64,000 bases of DNA, from contig PYST01000192.1 of NCBI GenBank assembly GCA_003049485.1, positions 1-64,000 on the forward strand, given 5' to 3'. Below are positions 10,360-22,194 of this stretch, piece by piece. Within the stretch, counting starts at the first letter, position 1. Each line of letters opens with the position of its first letter. The notes beneath the pieces were generated by a model that saw nothing but the letters and a program-made list of their open reading frames with translations, searched no databases and had not been told where the DNA came from. The DNA comes from Ophioceras dolichostomum. Its lineage: Eukaryota > Ascomycota > Sordariomycetes > Magnaporthales > Ophioceraceae. The position numbers and the translations under genes are program-made.

Positions 10360-10951
10360 TTTGAGAGAGAGGTTGATGTATTGCTGAATCAGGCGACTGC
10401 AGTGCCCATGCCGATTATCTCTGCCTCACAAGGCGCGGCCAGTTTGACAACCGAAAATGAAGCATCAAAGGTCTGGTGAGAGCTTGCAAGTGGATTGATT
10501 GGCTAGGGGAAAAAACAGAAGTCATTTGTGCCAGGGGCATCCCTTCAGCGTGATTCGAGGCCTGTCAAGGGGGGTGGGGTGGCGCACTGACCACTGGGGT
10601 TCCAGGCTACGACAACGTGGTAGCTCGAACGGCCAAGGCGGGAGAGCTCTGAGCTGCAGCCGACCAGAGGCAACGACGTCAACCGGCATGAATTTCTAGC
10701 AATCCTCGCGCAACTCGGCCGACTCGAGGAATCTCCCCCGCACAAACAGTTCCCGTTACTGCCTTCACTTTTCTCTGACCAGACAGAGCAACTCCATGCT
10801 ACTACTACTTCCCAACTAACAAACGAGACGCCGATCGTCCGGCGCTAGCCACCCCCCACCACCACCTGTTCGCGTTGCATCTCCCGTCCTGTCTCTTCCC
10901 CCCACGCCCGAGCTTGAGAGTTGGAGAGTTGAGAAAAGTCGAGGAGCTGCA
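10360..10951. promoter_or_regulatory. Divergent promoter region COX18 / ALG11
   Basis: 592 bases separate the COX18 and ALG11 start codons. Pyrimidine-rich stretches occur near 10880-10910 just upstream of ALG11. No specific binding site is called. Confidence 0.35.
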
Positions 10952-12945
10952 ATGCTCGAGGAGGCGGGGACCTGCGGCACCGAGCCCTCAAGTGCGTGGC
11001 ATCACGGGCTCTTCAGCAGCAGTTCTGGCTGCTCGCGGACTACCGTAACGATCTACAGAGTCGTGCTCTCCATCCTAGCTACACTTCCTTTGGCGTGGTG
11101 GCTCGTCCTCCCGACGCTATGGCGCGCGATCGGCTCCTTGCTCGGATGGTATCTGCTACGTAAGACGGACGGCCGGCGAGCGCAGATTCTCGACATTATG
11201 AATGAAGATGAGAAGGTGCATGCTGCCCGTGGCTCGGACAAGAGCAGGAGCAAGACCGCGTACCAAGACGAGGGCTTGGCCAGCATCAGCGCCGGGAAGG
11301 AGGACGGAGAGTGGGACGGGATCGTGGGCTTTTTCCATCCATTCTGGTAGGGACCTTGCTCTCTCGCTTCCCCGCTGCTCTTTTGTGAGTTAGGTCGCGC
11401 CGAACATGCTGACCATTCTTCGACGCAGTAATGCTGGGGGAGGCGGAGAGAGGGTTCTGTGGGCGGCCATTCGGGCGACACAGAACAGGTGGCCAAAAGC
11501 GAAGTGTGTCGTGTACACCGGCGACCACGAAGTCAACAAGGACGCTATACTATCACGAGTCGAGGTTGGTTTGCAAGCCCTCGCCTCTTGCGAAGGGGAA
11601 ACCTGAGAATTCAGACTTTCCTAGCGTACATCGGTCGACAAGATCCATGAACTTGCTTGGCTAACAACCAATCACTCATCCTACCACAGAGTCGGTTCAA
11701 CATCCACCTCCACCCGCCAATGCTCCAGTTTCTCTATCTCTCAACGAGGCATTGGGTCCTAGCGTCGACATGGCCCCGATTCACGCTGGCTGGCCAGTCC
11801 CTAGGCTCCGTCATCATGGCCTGGGACGCCTTCTCGCTGCTCACACCCGACATTTTTGTGGACACAATGGGCTATGCTTTTGCACTGGGCCTGTGCCGGT
11901 TCTTGTTCCGCCGCATGCCTACGTGTGCCTACGTGCACTACCCCACCATCTCGACCGACATGCTCGACTCTCTCGACCCAACCTCCGCCGTCGGGACACA
12001 GGGCGTGAACGCCGGCAGAGGCACCGGGGCAAGGGGGCTCGCTAAGCGGGCATACTGGAAGCTGTTCGCCAAGGTCTACTCGCGCATGGGCGCGTCCATC
12101 GACGTGGTCATGACGAACTCGACCTGGACGCAAGCGCACATCCAGAAGCTCTGGGGCCCGTTGCGCAACAAGCGCCTCTCCAAGAAGCGGCCGACCAACC
12201 CCATCGCGGTGGTGTACCCACCCGTAGCGGTCCGCGAGCTCGAGCAGGAGGTCGAGGTCTCCGCCACAAGCGAACAGACGCGCGAGAAGGTGCTCGTGTA
12301 CATCGCGCAGTTCCGGCCGGAGAAGAACCACCAGCTCGTGATCCAGTCCTTCGCCGAGTTCGTGAAGAAGGGCACGGCGGCTGCGGCCGATGCGAGGCTC
12401 GTCCTCATCGGCAGCGTCCGCGACGACAACGACTCCAAGCGCGTGTACCAGCTGCGTCTGCTCGTCAACGAGCTGCACATCCGCGACCGCGTCGAGTTCC
12501 ACCTCGACGCGCCGTGGCCCGACATCCTCGGGTGGCTCCGCCGCGGCTCGGTCGGCGTGAACGGCATGTGGAACGAGCACTTTGGCATCGGCGTCGTCGA
12601 GTACCAGGCTGCTGGGCTCATTGCTGTCGTGCATGACAGCGGCGGACCGAAGTTGGATATCGTCACTGAGATTGACGGAAGGCCCACAGGTGAGATACAA
12701 CTTTGATACAGAGGCCTCCAGTCGGAGTCGCATCCATTCCTGCTAACATCTTTTTCTGGAACGCCATAGGCTTCCACGCTACGACCAGTTCTGAGTTTGC
12801 CGACGCGTTCCAAAAAGCACTGTCCCTTCCAGATCCCCTCGCGTGGAGACAACGGGCGCGGTTGTCGGCGAAGAGGTTCACAGAGGAGGAGTTTGCTAAG
12901 AAGTGGACCGAGCAGATGGAGAAGCTGGTTGCATTGAAGTCATGA
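10952..12945 (+). CDS. ALG11: GDP-Man:Man3GlcNAc2-PP-dolichol alpha-1,2-mannosyltransferase Alg11
   Basis: Four exons (10952-11346, 11429-11564, 11690-12689, 12770-12945) give 568 residues. An N-terminal membrane anchor ([20 protein letters not shown]) precedes the family motif [20 protein letters not shown], which is split by intron 1: the Cys codon is rebuilt as TG|T. The C-terminal GT-B half has [40 protein letters not shown] and the nucleotide-sugar motif [20 protein letters not shown], with the E-x7-E pattern of GT4 enzymes. Alg11 adds the fourth and fifth mannoses to the lipid-linked oligosaccharide on the cytosolic face of the ER, feeding N-glycosylation. Introns are 82, 125 and 80 bases with standard ends. 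The first in-frame ATG is used. Function is assigned from strong motif match. Confidence 0.92.
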
Positions 12946-13379
12946 CGATTGGTTCTCGTCCATGTCCTCTCTTTTTGTTCAGTCTTATCGCGTAGAGCTT
13001 TTGGTCAACAAATACCCCCTTTTCTTATCCACTCCTATATCAATCTGATCAAAGGGTTAAGAAGCTACACATCGGGAGGCGTCGTGTTTGTCATCTTTTT
13101 CACTTCTCCCTAGAAGAGACTGGGTTCACTCTCGTGGAAGTGTCACATCCACGGCGTATTTACGTATTGTAAATGCTTCCTTCGGCTTCGAAATATACAC
13201 ATTTTAAAGAAATTCCTATAACAAAAAGCTAACAGCTTGTATGGCTACAGCCGTGAAATGTACTATAGTACTCTTCGATCTATACCATCGCTATCAGAAA
13301 TAAGTCAGACAACCAACGTTGCCCGGTAGACACGAAGGTGTAAGCTACCTGTCAGAGAACAAAAATCTACCAAGGAGCT
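12946..13379. other. Convergent 3' regions of ALG11 and the gamma-glutamyltransferase gene
   Basis: 434 bases, AT-richer than the flanking exons, between two converging stop codons. Nothing else was recognised. Confidence 0.45.
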
Positions 13380-15762
13380 CTAGGTCGTCATGCCGCCGCT
13401 CCTCCGCTGCCTCACCTCCCTCGCAGCAACGAACGAGCCGTCCCACAGCCGCTGAATCCCCTGCACAGCACTGAACACGGGTTCAACCCAGGTGACGTTG
13501 TGCCCCTTCTCCGCCATGCTGGCGACCGTCTCGTTGTCGTACCGCCACTCGAACGTCGCCACGTTCGGCATGAGCTGGTCGTGCATACGCGGCGCCGCCA
13601 CGGCCTCGACGACGCCCAGCCCCAGCTCCAGCACGGCCCAGGCGACCTGGCACGTGCTGCTCAGGATGCGGGAACCGCCCGCAGCGCCGATGCTGAGGAA
13701 CAGCGTGCCGTTCCCGAGGTGCTCGGCGATGAGCGGCGTGATGCTGGACAAGGGGCGTTTCAGGGGCCGGACGTAGTTGGGCGGCGACGGCTCGAAGCCG
13801 AACTCGTTGCGGTAGCCGGGGATGCTGAAGTCGTTCATCTCGTTGTTGAGCACCACGCCCGTGTCGGGCGTCATGATGCCGGCGCCGAAGAGGAGGTTCA
13901 CGGTCGTGGTGCTTGTCACGGACATGCCGGCGCCGTCGGCGGTCACGATGTGCGACGTGCCGTGGCCGGGCGGGGCGTAGTAGTGCGGCCGGTCCTGCCC
14001 GTCTTCGCCTTTGCCTTCATCTTCAGGGTCGTACGCCGTCACGGGCTGCGTGGTGTTGTCGAGGATGCGGGCGCGGATGGCGGCCGCGAAGGAGTCGGAG
14101 AGCATGTGCGACTCGAGCTCGTCGATGTGCGGGACGAAGGCTGGGTCGCCGAGAGCGGTCCGCCCGCTGTAGCCGAACCTCATGGCCTCGCCGAGCCGGT
14201 GGGTGGTGAGGTTGACGTCGCTCGAGTCTGAGGCCGGGAACTGCTCCATCGTCTTGAGAATCGAGAGGCACATCGCGCCGCTGGAGGGGGAGCCCATCGA
14301 CCACACCCTGTACTTGTCGCGGTAGTCTATGCTCACCGGCCGAGGGGTGGTCACACGATACTGTTTCAGGTCATCGAGAGTCATGGTGCCGTTCGTAGAC
14401 TGGATGGCGTCGATCATGGATTCAGCTGAGGTATGGACGGGGTTAGTTGCGATGACAGCGCACGGGTACGTAGGACACAGAGCGATGCTCATCTGGCTGG
14501 GTAGGTAGGTACACGCACCCATCTCGCCCTCGTAGAATATGTCCACGCCATGCTTGCCAATTTTCTCGAGAGTGCTACAGTCAAGAGCAGCTTTTGTCAG
14601 TTGTGGTGTTCATCAAAGCAGGAAACCACCTGCACCTATATGAATTCCGTAGTAAACTCACTCTGCATATCGTTTTCTGGTAATTATATCACCCAGACCG
14701 ACAAGCGTTCCTTCAGTCAAATGGTTAGCTTGCTGTGGTGGTCGACGATCATCATTCATGAGTGACGCCGTCTTGTCGTATTGACCTCGCACCGATCAGG
14801 CTTACCATTTGGAGCGAAGTCTTTGGCCCACGCTGGATCCTCGACTAGAAAGTTGTATGGATAGTACGACAAAGCGGCATTTATATACCGCATCAGATCC
14901 TCGGTTGCTATTGAGAACTAGTCAGCATAAGCTAGCAAAGTGGCGAGCAGAGAACAGCCATCTTGATCCGTCAAGTCAAGGACTTCACCTAAAGACATAC
15001 CTTTGAATCCGTAGCGGGCGACGTGAACGGCGGGATTAACGACCGCCCTCCAAGGCAAGACCTTTGACAACCAAGCGTCTGAGTCAGTATTGTATTGGCT
15101 CTGTCTGACCCAGGTGTGCCGAAGCCCAGGAGAAAATCTTGGTGGCCATTCGCTTACACCGTATTTGTTGTGCAGATACTCCAAACCCCTTAACTCGCCA
15201 GGGACGGCGACAGCCAAACCTCCCCAGACGCTACCGGGAATATTTCCCTCGTACATATCCTCAGTGGCCGCAGCAGGCGCACTTTCCCGGTAGTCAACAG
15301 CCTCGTAGTTCCCGCTGGTGTCGCGGATGAGCATGAACCCGCCCCCACCAATGCCGCTGTGGTAGAGACCGATCACCCCGACGCAGAGGTTCGTCCCTAC
15401 CATAGCGTCGGCGGCGTTGCCCTGAGATGAGATGGTCAGTTGTTTGCCAGCCAGGATCCTAGTAGCGAAAAACGTCACTTACACCGCGCTTGAGAAGATC
15501 GATCCCGATTTGGGAGCATATTGTGCTCTCACTGGCCACGGCGCCGTTCGAGCCATGGACTGTTTTCGGACTGTCTACCAGTTGCTGCTCCGGAATATAG
15601 TAGGCTAAGCTCCTTGATAGACAGGACAAACATAACAGGATGGGCAAGAGGACATCAGTCCAACAAGGGCCTCGGTCTGTGTGGAGAGGCTAGATTATTA
15701 ATACATTCTCTCTTCCCCATTTCTTGGTGCGGAAGTTGATGTCAATAGCGTTACTTACACAT
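13380..15762 (-). CDS. Gamma-glutamyltransferase / glutathione hydrolase, secreted or type II membrane
   Basis: Eight exons on the minus strand: 15762-15759, 15676-15483, 15421-15158, 15061-15001, 14907-14806, 14710-14662, 14574-14519 and 14425-13380, giving 591 residues. The first coding exon is only ATG T, followed by a perfect GTAAGT donor. The start MYRGPCWTDVLLPILLCLSC has a hydrophobic core fitting a signal peptide or signal anchor. Conserved blocks in order are GAVASESTICSQIGIDLLKR, GGNAADAMVGTNLCVGVIGL, SGIGGGGFMLIR, VDYRESAP, and VPGELRGLEYLHNKYG. At the autoprocessing site, GTSHIVTADGAG, Thr400 should be the nucleophile that starts the small subunit. NEMNDFSIPG and the GAAGGSRILSST motif follow. 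The enzyme cleaves gamma-glutamyl bonds of glutathione outside the plasma membrane or in the vacuole. It is divergent from TRM2. Intron positions all restore conserved family sequence, so the model is firm except for the 4-base first exon. Confidence 0.88.
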
Positions 15763-16472
15763 CGTGAGAACAGACGAACATCAAGACAAAGAGAAAAAAA
15801 AAAGGCAAAAAGATTGGACAAAACCACCACTGGAAAGGCGCTCTTCTAGAGAAAATGTAGTGAACTACCTTCTGCCACACCTTAAAATGAAGCGGGCGAG
15901 CATGGAAGTAAAGGCAGGAGGATTATAAATCGAACGAAACGCCGAGCCGAGCCAGGGCGAGGCCGGAGCCAGCGGATGGATTTCCTTGCCTGAAATACCG
16001 GGCGGCAGACCGCCAGCGAGAAGTCAGGGAGCTTATCGTGCGTGTTATCGCCATGTGGCCGAATTAGGTAACACTTCGACCTCTTAGGACCCGTGAGGTC
16101 AACCACCTGACGCCCTATGTTTCACTGTTTCGTATGGGAGAAACAGGAGCGTCGAGAGATGGTCTTACGGACAACATGAAGCTATTCAGAGCCAAAAAGG
16201 GGCTTAAAAGGGGCATTTCGGGGTTGAACGAGAATCGCGAGAGCTCCAAGTTATTGTGCAATACAGTGCGGCACACTGTCCAGCCACAACATTTGGGCAT
16301 CCAAAGGCCACTGCCGAAGTGTCGCACTGTAGGCCCCACTCGTCCAATCAGAGTAGCTGCGATGGCGTCCAAATTTCAATTGGACAAACTCTGATTTGTG
16401 GCTGCCAGTGAAAGCTGCATCGAAAAACAGTGGAGGAAGATGTAAGTCTTTCTCAGCAGCGACTAAACTCAG
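15763..16472. promoter_or_regulatory. Divergent promoter region GGT / TRM2
   Basis: About 710 bases between start codons. A CCAATCA box (CCAAT at 16344-16348) lies about 125 bases before the first TRM2 ATG, the usual place for a fungal HAP/CCAAT-binding complex site. An A-rich run (near 15790-15805) sits upstream of the GGT start. Confidence 0.4.
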
Positions 16473-18509
16473 ATGAGGACGTCGATCTTGCGACACTCGG
16501 CACGGATTTTGAAGCTTTCATACCGACTCACTACCAATCGGCTGTGGCTTCGTCCGTTGCCCCCCATGGCCTCACCAGTCCCAGTTGGCTCACCAGCAGG
16601 CTCACCCAAGGCAGCCAGCACCGCGTCACCAGCTCAGAGCTCTTGGGAGAAATTTGAGCAGGCGTTCAGAAGCAAAGATGACAGGAAAGACGGCAAAGAT
16701 GGCAAGAATTTCAGAAAAAGGTCTTTTGGGAACGATCAGAGGAACGTGGGTGGAAGAAACCACCACGGTGGCGGAGATCGTTCCGGTCAAAATCCCAGCA
16801 AAAAGAAGTTCAAAAAAGGGAAATCGAAAGCACCTCCAGAGGGTTCGAATGAGGTAGTACTGGGTATCGACGTCCGGGCAATGCTGGAGCGGCTGAGGCT
16901 GGAGGATGGGAGTAGTTCTGGGGAGGTTGAGGCTGACGGAGAAGCCGGGCAAAAGGACACCCCAGCGCCACCATCACTGCCTGAGCAGGGAACCGAGATC
17001 GACGTGAAGGTGACGGAACTTTCGTCCACCGGTGATGGACTGGCTCTGCAGGAGGGATCGCAACGTATCTACGTCGTCCCTTTTGCGGTACCGGGAGACA
17101 CATTGCGCGTCAGGGTTTACAAGCACCTCAACGACCAGCCTTACTCGGTCGCCGACTTCGTCTCCGTGGTCACGCCCTCGCCTCAGCGGGATGACGCCAG
17201 GATCAAGTGCCAGTACTTCGGGCGCTGCGCCGGGTGCCAGCTCCAGCCCATGAGCTACGCGGACCAGCTCGCGCACAAGCGGCGCGTGGTTGAGAAGGCG
17301 TTCGCCAACTTCTCGGACCTGCCGCCCGAGCTCGTGCCGGCCGTGGATGAGACCATGGGCAGTCCCCTGGAATTCGGCTACCGCACGAAGCTCACGCCGC
17401 ATTTCGACGCCCCGCCGGGGGCAAGGCGCCGCGGGCCGAAACCACAGCACCAAGAGTGCCCGTCGATTGGGTTCCAGCAGAAAGGCGTGCCGAAAACCCT
17501 GGACATTGAAGACTGCCCCATCGGCACGGATTCAGTGCGGAAGGGCATGGCGAGGGAACGGAGGCGAATGACCACGGACTACGCAAAGTTCTCCAACGGC
17601 GCAACCATCCTCCTCCGCGAGAGCACTAAGCGTTACTTCAAGGACGAGTCGGGGACGCCAATCGGCTTCGAGGAGTCAGCGGTACCTGCCGACGCGGTCA
17701 AGGTCGAGACCTCAAAATACGTGGATATAAAGACGTGTATCACGGACAACAACGCCATGACAACGGAATACGTCGACGACTACGTCTTCACCAACCCGGC
17801 CGGGTCGTTCTTCCAGAACAACAACTCCATCCTCCCCAAAGTTACCTCCTACATCCGCGACCATCTGCTTCCCAAAAATCCAACCACTTCTCCCATCGCA
17901 CAAGAAGAAAACGGCACTACCACCACCACTACCACTCCTGAAAAACCAGCCCAAAAGCAAATCCGCCACCTAATCGACGCCTACTCCGGCTCCGGTCTCT
18001 TCACGGTCACGCTCTCCTCGCTCCTCGCCTCCAGCGGCAGCAGCGGCACCGGCGGCAGCAGCATCGGCATCGACATAGCAGACGGCTCCATCGCCAGCGC
18101 CCGCCACAACGCCTCGCTCAACGGCCTGCCGCAGGACGTGTGCCGGTTCGTGGCCGCCGACGCCAAGGAGCTGTTCAAGAGCGTGGTCGGGGTCTACGAC
18201 CCGGACGAGACCGCCGTGGTGCTCGACCCGCCGAGGCGGGGCTGCGACGCCAGCTTCCTGCGCCAGCTGCTCGCGTTCGCGCCGCGGCGGGTCGTCTACG
18301 TGAGCTGCAACGTGCACACGCAGGCGAGGGACGTCGGGATGCTGGTCAGGGGCGAGGTGGATGGTGATGAGAAGCAGAAGCCCGGCGGTAGAGGAGAAGG
18401 AGCGAGGTACGCGATCGAGAGCCTCAAGGGTTTCGACTTCTTCCCTCAGACGAGCCATGTTGAGGGCGTGACTGTGCTGAATCGTGTGGATGAGGCGGCT
18501 ACGGAATGA
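16473..18509 (+). CDS. TRM2: tRNA (uracil-54-C5)-methyltransferase Trm2
   Basis: Single exon; 678 residues from the ATG at 16473 or 647 from an in-frame ATG at 16566. Domains in order: basic low-complexity N-terminus; TRAM RNA-binding domain (about 170-240, VKVTELSSTGDGLALQEGSQ); a Cys-rich block KCQYFGRCAGCQLQPMSYAD; and a Rossmann SAM-dependent methyltransferase domain with DAYSGSGLFTVTL (SAM motif I), VVLDPPRRGCD (catalytic region), YVSCNVHTQARD with the nucleophilic Cys, and HVEGVTVL with the catalytic Glu at the end. This is the complete RumA/TrmA-type order and forms m5U54 (ribothymidine) in the tRNA T-loop. The stretch between the two ATGs (MRTSILRHSARILKLSYRLT onward) is Arg-rich without acids and could be a mitochondrial presequence. 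It is divergent from the gamma-glutamyltransferase gene. Confidence 0.88.
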   Translation: MRTSILRHSARILKLSYRLTTNRLWLRPLPPMASPVPVGSPAGSPKAASTASPAQSSWEKFEQAFRSKDDRKDGKDGKNFRKRSFGNDQRNVGGRNHHGGGDRSGQNPSKKKFKKGKSKAPPEGSNEVVLGIDVRAMLERLRLEDGSSSGEVEADGEAGQKDTPAPPSLPEQGTEIDVKVTELSSTGDGLALQEGSQRIYVVPFAVPGDTLRVRVYKHLNDQPYSVADFVSVVTPSPQRDDARIKCQYFGRCAGCQLQPMSYADQLAHKRRVVEKAFANFSDLPPELVPAVDETMGSPLEFGYRTKLTPHFDAPPGARRRGPKPQHQECPSIGFQQKGVPKTLDIEDCPIGTDSVRKGMARERRRMTTDYAKFSNGATILLRESTKRYFKDESGTPIGFEESAVPADAVKVETSKYVDIKTCITDNNAMTTEYVDDYVFTNPAGSFFQNNNSILPKVTSYIRDHLLPKNPTTSPIAQEENGTTTTTTTPEKPAQKQIRHLIDAYSGSGLFTVTLSSLLASSGSSGTGGSSIGIDIADGSIASARHNASLNGLPQDVCRFVAADAKELFKSVVGVYDPDETAVVLDPPRRGCDASFLRQLLAFAPRRVVYVSCNVHTQARDVGMLVRGEVDGDEKQKPGGRGEGARYAIESLKGFDFFPQTSHVEGVTVLNRVDEAATE

Positions 18510-19188
18510 TCATCATAAGCGGGAGTTGGGTTCGATAGGAAAAGGGGACCGGACGCGTTGTAGGTAAAGTTGCCCTTGTACAATAACAACCCCTTCAGCA
18601 GGGTGCATTCGTTTTCTCTTTTTTTCAAGCCTATAGACAAAAGCGAGAAAGGCATAGATCGAGCTCGGAGGGGAATAAACCATAACTGAGTTCCGATGTG
18701 TCGTACTGCCTAGCAGTTTTGAAAGAATAATCTATAGACTCCATTTCCTGCCTTGAACGTAGGATTCCTACCTGTCCTCGCCGTGTCGGCCGAGGCCCTT
18801 GTCCGTGTCAATATCCTGATCTGCCTACCGATTTCATAGCGCGCAAACAACGAAATAAGAAGAACAATATCCATAGTAAGGCCCAGGGGCTGACAACGGG
18901 GTTGTACAGCTCTGATCACTTTTCTGCTCTCGCAAAGTAAAACTCGGACCAGCCAGGCCAGCCAGCAAGACCCCTGAATTCCATTCCGTTGGGAATATTC
19001 TCGATTACAAAACCAAGCCCGCCATAACACATAACCTTAACCAATCTATGCTGCACCTGGCTAAACCGATACCGAAAAAAAAAGGTGACAAGCGAATCCA
19101 AAACCAAAGAGAGGAAACAAGAGAGAAAGCACAGTGTTGAAAAGAATGAATAAACGAAACACCTGCGCTCGTCTGAGAGTCCACTCAT
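18510..19188. other. Convergent 3' regions of TRM2 and She4/Cro1 gene
   Basis: 679 bases between converging stop codons. No coding exon was recognised; short open frames are present on the minus strand only. Confidence 0.45.
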
Positions 19189-21470
19189 TCACTCCACCAC
19201 CCCCTGAAGCGCCTTCAGCGCCGCGACCGTAATCTCCAACACCTCCGGCCTCCGCGTCTTCCTCGCGCACTCCGTCAGCACATCGACGCCCCTCTCGGCC
19301 ATGATCCTCTCGCGCGCCCTCGCGCCCACTTCCCCCGCAGTGGCCGCCATGTTGAGCAGGGCGAAGGCGCCCCTCTGCCTCAGGTCCTCGCTCGCGTCCT
19401 GGCACAGGCCCAGCAGGTTCCGCACCCCTTTCTCCCTAGCGATGACGGCGCGGACGACGTTCTCGTGCGCGGACAGGTTCGCCAGCGCCCCTCCCGCGGC
19501 GGCGCGCGTGCCCTCGTCCTCCGCGTCCGCGAGCGCGAGCAGCACGTGCAGCCTCGTGGCGGCGCGCGCGGAGCCGTCGGCGAAGGGCTCGGCGCCCTCG
19601 GCGCACTGCGCGAGGTTGCAGATCAGCTCGGCGGCCGCGCGGGAGACGCGCGTGTTGGAGACGAGGAGGAGCTCCTCCGCGTCGGCGAATGCGGCGCGCA
19701 CGATCTGGCGGCGCGTGTCGGCGTCGTCGGTGGAGGCGAGGTTGGTGAGCGCCATGAGGGCCTCGAAGGAGGGGAGGAGGTCGCGGGTCTCGACGTCTTG
19801 TGGGGGTGCCACGATGGAGGCTAGGGGCCGGATCGCTGCGCTTTGTGGGACGGGCCGTGTGCCGCCGAAGACGAGGGCCGGGTCTGTCGAGATGAGGATG
19901 CGGGCTAGGGCCTGTGCTGCTGTGCGTGGGGCGGTTGTTGTGCCCTGTGCGGTCCCTGCTGCTGCCGGTGCTGCTGATAGCGCTGCCCAAGCCGAGATTA
20001 TGAGCCTCACGGCTCCCTGCTGAGCTAAACGACCGCGTAGCTTGGGGGTGACGGACATGGCGTGGATGATCTGGACAATGAGGGATAGGGATGCGACGGA
20101 GCCGTTCCGGCTGTGCGAAACCAGGACGGGCACTACGTCGGCGTCGAATATGCTGACGTTGCGCTTGCTCACGTTCTCATCGCTCTCAAGGGGATCTGGC
20201 TGTGACAGCAGTTTCCCCTGGGCATTGGCGTAGGCTTTGAGCTGCGCAACGCGCTTGTCTTCTTCTGTCTGTATAGGACGGTATCGAGTGATATTGGCGA
20301 CGATGCTGAGCGCACCATACGTCAGGGGTGATTTTGGAGGTGCGCCCTTGAGTGTTTGTACCAGGGTCTTAAGAAGCTCTTCGTTCTTTGAGATCGAGTC
20401 CTTCACGGCTGGTTGGAGGGAAGCGTACGCCAGCCCCTCGATGGCGGTATTCCGGCCGGCGTTCTCGGGGTCCTCTGGGTCCTTCAGAATGACTTTGACA
20501 AACATGTCACTGAGTTCGTCAATGCTCGTTGTTGCTTGTTGGACCCTCTCTCCAGACATCTCTGTGCTAGACTGTGGTGGTTGCGTTGCCTGCAATCAAA
20601 TCTGCAGTCAGTCCGGCAATGGTCAGAATAAGGAAGAAAAAAAGCAAGTGAAGACGGGGCTTTCGAGTGTGCCTCTTTACATATCAAAAAGGGTGATGTT
20701 ACCTTCAGCTTCGCGAGGATGACAGCAGCCAGGTTTTTGACCTGCTCAGAATGTTTCCTCATGGATATGGAGCCGGGGTGCTGGGCGTCGGGCCCGGAGG
20801 AGTACATGGAGGGAGTGACCTCCTCTGGGTCCTGGTCGACGATCTCCTCCAGCCACTCCACGCAGTACTTCTGAACGGCGGCGCGGCATTCGGAGTTCAT
20901 ACAGGCCACGTTCAGCAGCTCCAGGCTCGCCGTCTCGACCTTCCTGCTCTTCCACTTCCGCCTCATCAGCGGACCGAGGCTGGGGAGGAAGCCCTCGCCG
21001 AGAAAAAGCTCCTTGGTGAGGTCGGGGACAATGGGGAACATGGCCGACGCGACGCAGAAGGCGACAATGTAATCGTCGTAGGTTCCCCGCTTTACGCGGA
21101 GGTAGAAGAACTCGGACAGCTTTTTGTTGCCTTCCGCACCAGCGGCCTTGAGATATGCGGAGACGGCGAGGACAGCATGACCACGGACTATCTCGGGCTG
21201 CCTCATGTCCAAATAGCACACGGCAGTATCGAGACAGTCCCCGTCGATGACGGAGCAGATGGACTCCTTACCGTCCTTGACAGCGTCCAGGTCGTCCGTT
21301 AGCAGCTTGGTCAGCTGATCGAGCTCTCGGCAGGTTTCCTCGTCGTCCTGCCCACCCTCCATCAAGCGCGCAAAGAGGAGCAGCGTCTGATCCTCGCGGC
21401 TAGGCTCCGCCTCCGGCCCGGTTATGGCCGTGGGACTTTCGGTGGTCTCGATAACATCGTCGGCCGCCAT
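19189..21470 (-). CDS. she4: UCS-domain myosin chaperone, She4/Cro1/Unc-45 family
   Basis: Two exons, 21470-20703 and 20589-19189, joined in phase 0 over a 113-base intron, give 722 residues. The whole protein is alpha-helical with armadillo-like repeats and carries no TPR domain, as in the fungal UCS proteins She4 (yeast), Rng3 (fission yeast) and Cro1 (Podospora). Recognisable segments include HAVLAVSAYLKAAGAEGNKK, LRVKRGTYDDYIVAFCVASA, SLELLNVACMNSECRAAVQK, IEGLAYASLQPAVKDSISKN, TYGALSIVANITRYRPIQTE (the last two at the start of the UCS region) and ALLNMAATAGEVG near the C-terminus. UCS proteins fold and stabilise myosin heads in the cytoplasm; in Podospora Cro1 is needed for septation and for the switch to the two-nucleus state. 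The intron ends GTAACA...TTGCAG restore family sequence (KLK/ATQPPQ). Divergent from TFB4. Confidence 0.85.
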
Positions 21471-22194
21471 CTTCGCTGGAATGCGGCTATATTTACAGGG
21501 GCCGTCGCGTAAGGCTAACGATAGGTAAACTCTGGGTCGGATGAGAATCTGAGGGCTTCTTCGTCACGGCGCTCTGAGACGCCCACAGAAGAAAATTAAG
21601 GTCAGAAGTGGGAAGATCATAGATTGTTTAATAAGGAAAATTCGAGCTAGGAAGATGTTGTAAAGTGTTCAAAAGCAAAAGGTTGAAGGGCATTGCTCTG
21701 TTGTTGGTGGTGGTGGACGCCCCACTATCATCCTACAAGAGGCGTTCGCAAACGGCTGGGATTCGATATTCTTTCTTAGCTATCAGCATATCCACGCCCC
21801 TCATTCTTCTTATCAGATAAAGCTCCAACAGTTTCTACAGTTGCTAACTGGTCATCCGAGTCGATTATAATGGGTCTAATCACGTGCCGTGGCGTTTCCC
21901 TGACCAGGATCCAACACGCTTGGAAATTCCTCGGCGCGAGACACCACCGACAACCTCGCCTCCGTGACATCAGATGCCAAAAGAAGAAAAGGGCTCGATG
22001 TTAGTCTCACAACAACGCCATAAGAAAACCCATGTAGAAGAATAGACGTCTCCCAGTCAAAGCCTCCCTCAAACTTCTAGCTTAATGGGACTCAGCCTTC
22101 GGACCCAAACTTTCGGACCAACACAATTTCTGTTGTCCGAGGGCACCCTCTCCCACCAGCCGGCGGCCCCGCATCGCAGCCACCACCACCTACC
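21471..22194. promoter_or_regulatory. Divergent promoter region She4/Cro1 gene / TFB4
   Basis: 724 bases between start codons, with a CACGTG E-box at 21881-21886. No exon was recognised. Confidence 0.35.

Noticed and set aside
11801..12733. 310-codon open frame antisense to ALG11
   Set aside because: It overlaps the glycosyltransferase core exon and reflects its codon bias; no family match.
18530..18560. tRNA-like B-box (GGGTTCGATAGG)
   Set aside because: No cloverleaf or A-box could be paired with it; likewise the GGTTCGA near 28051 and GGTTCAA near 31286.
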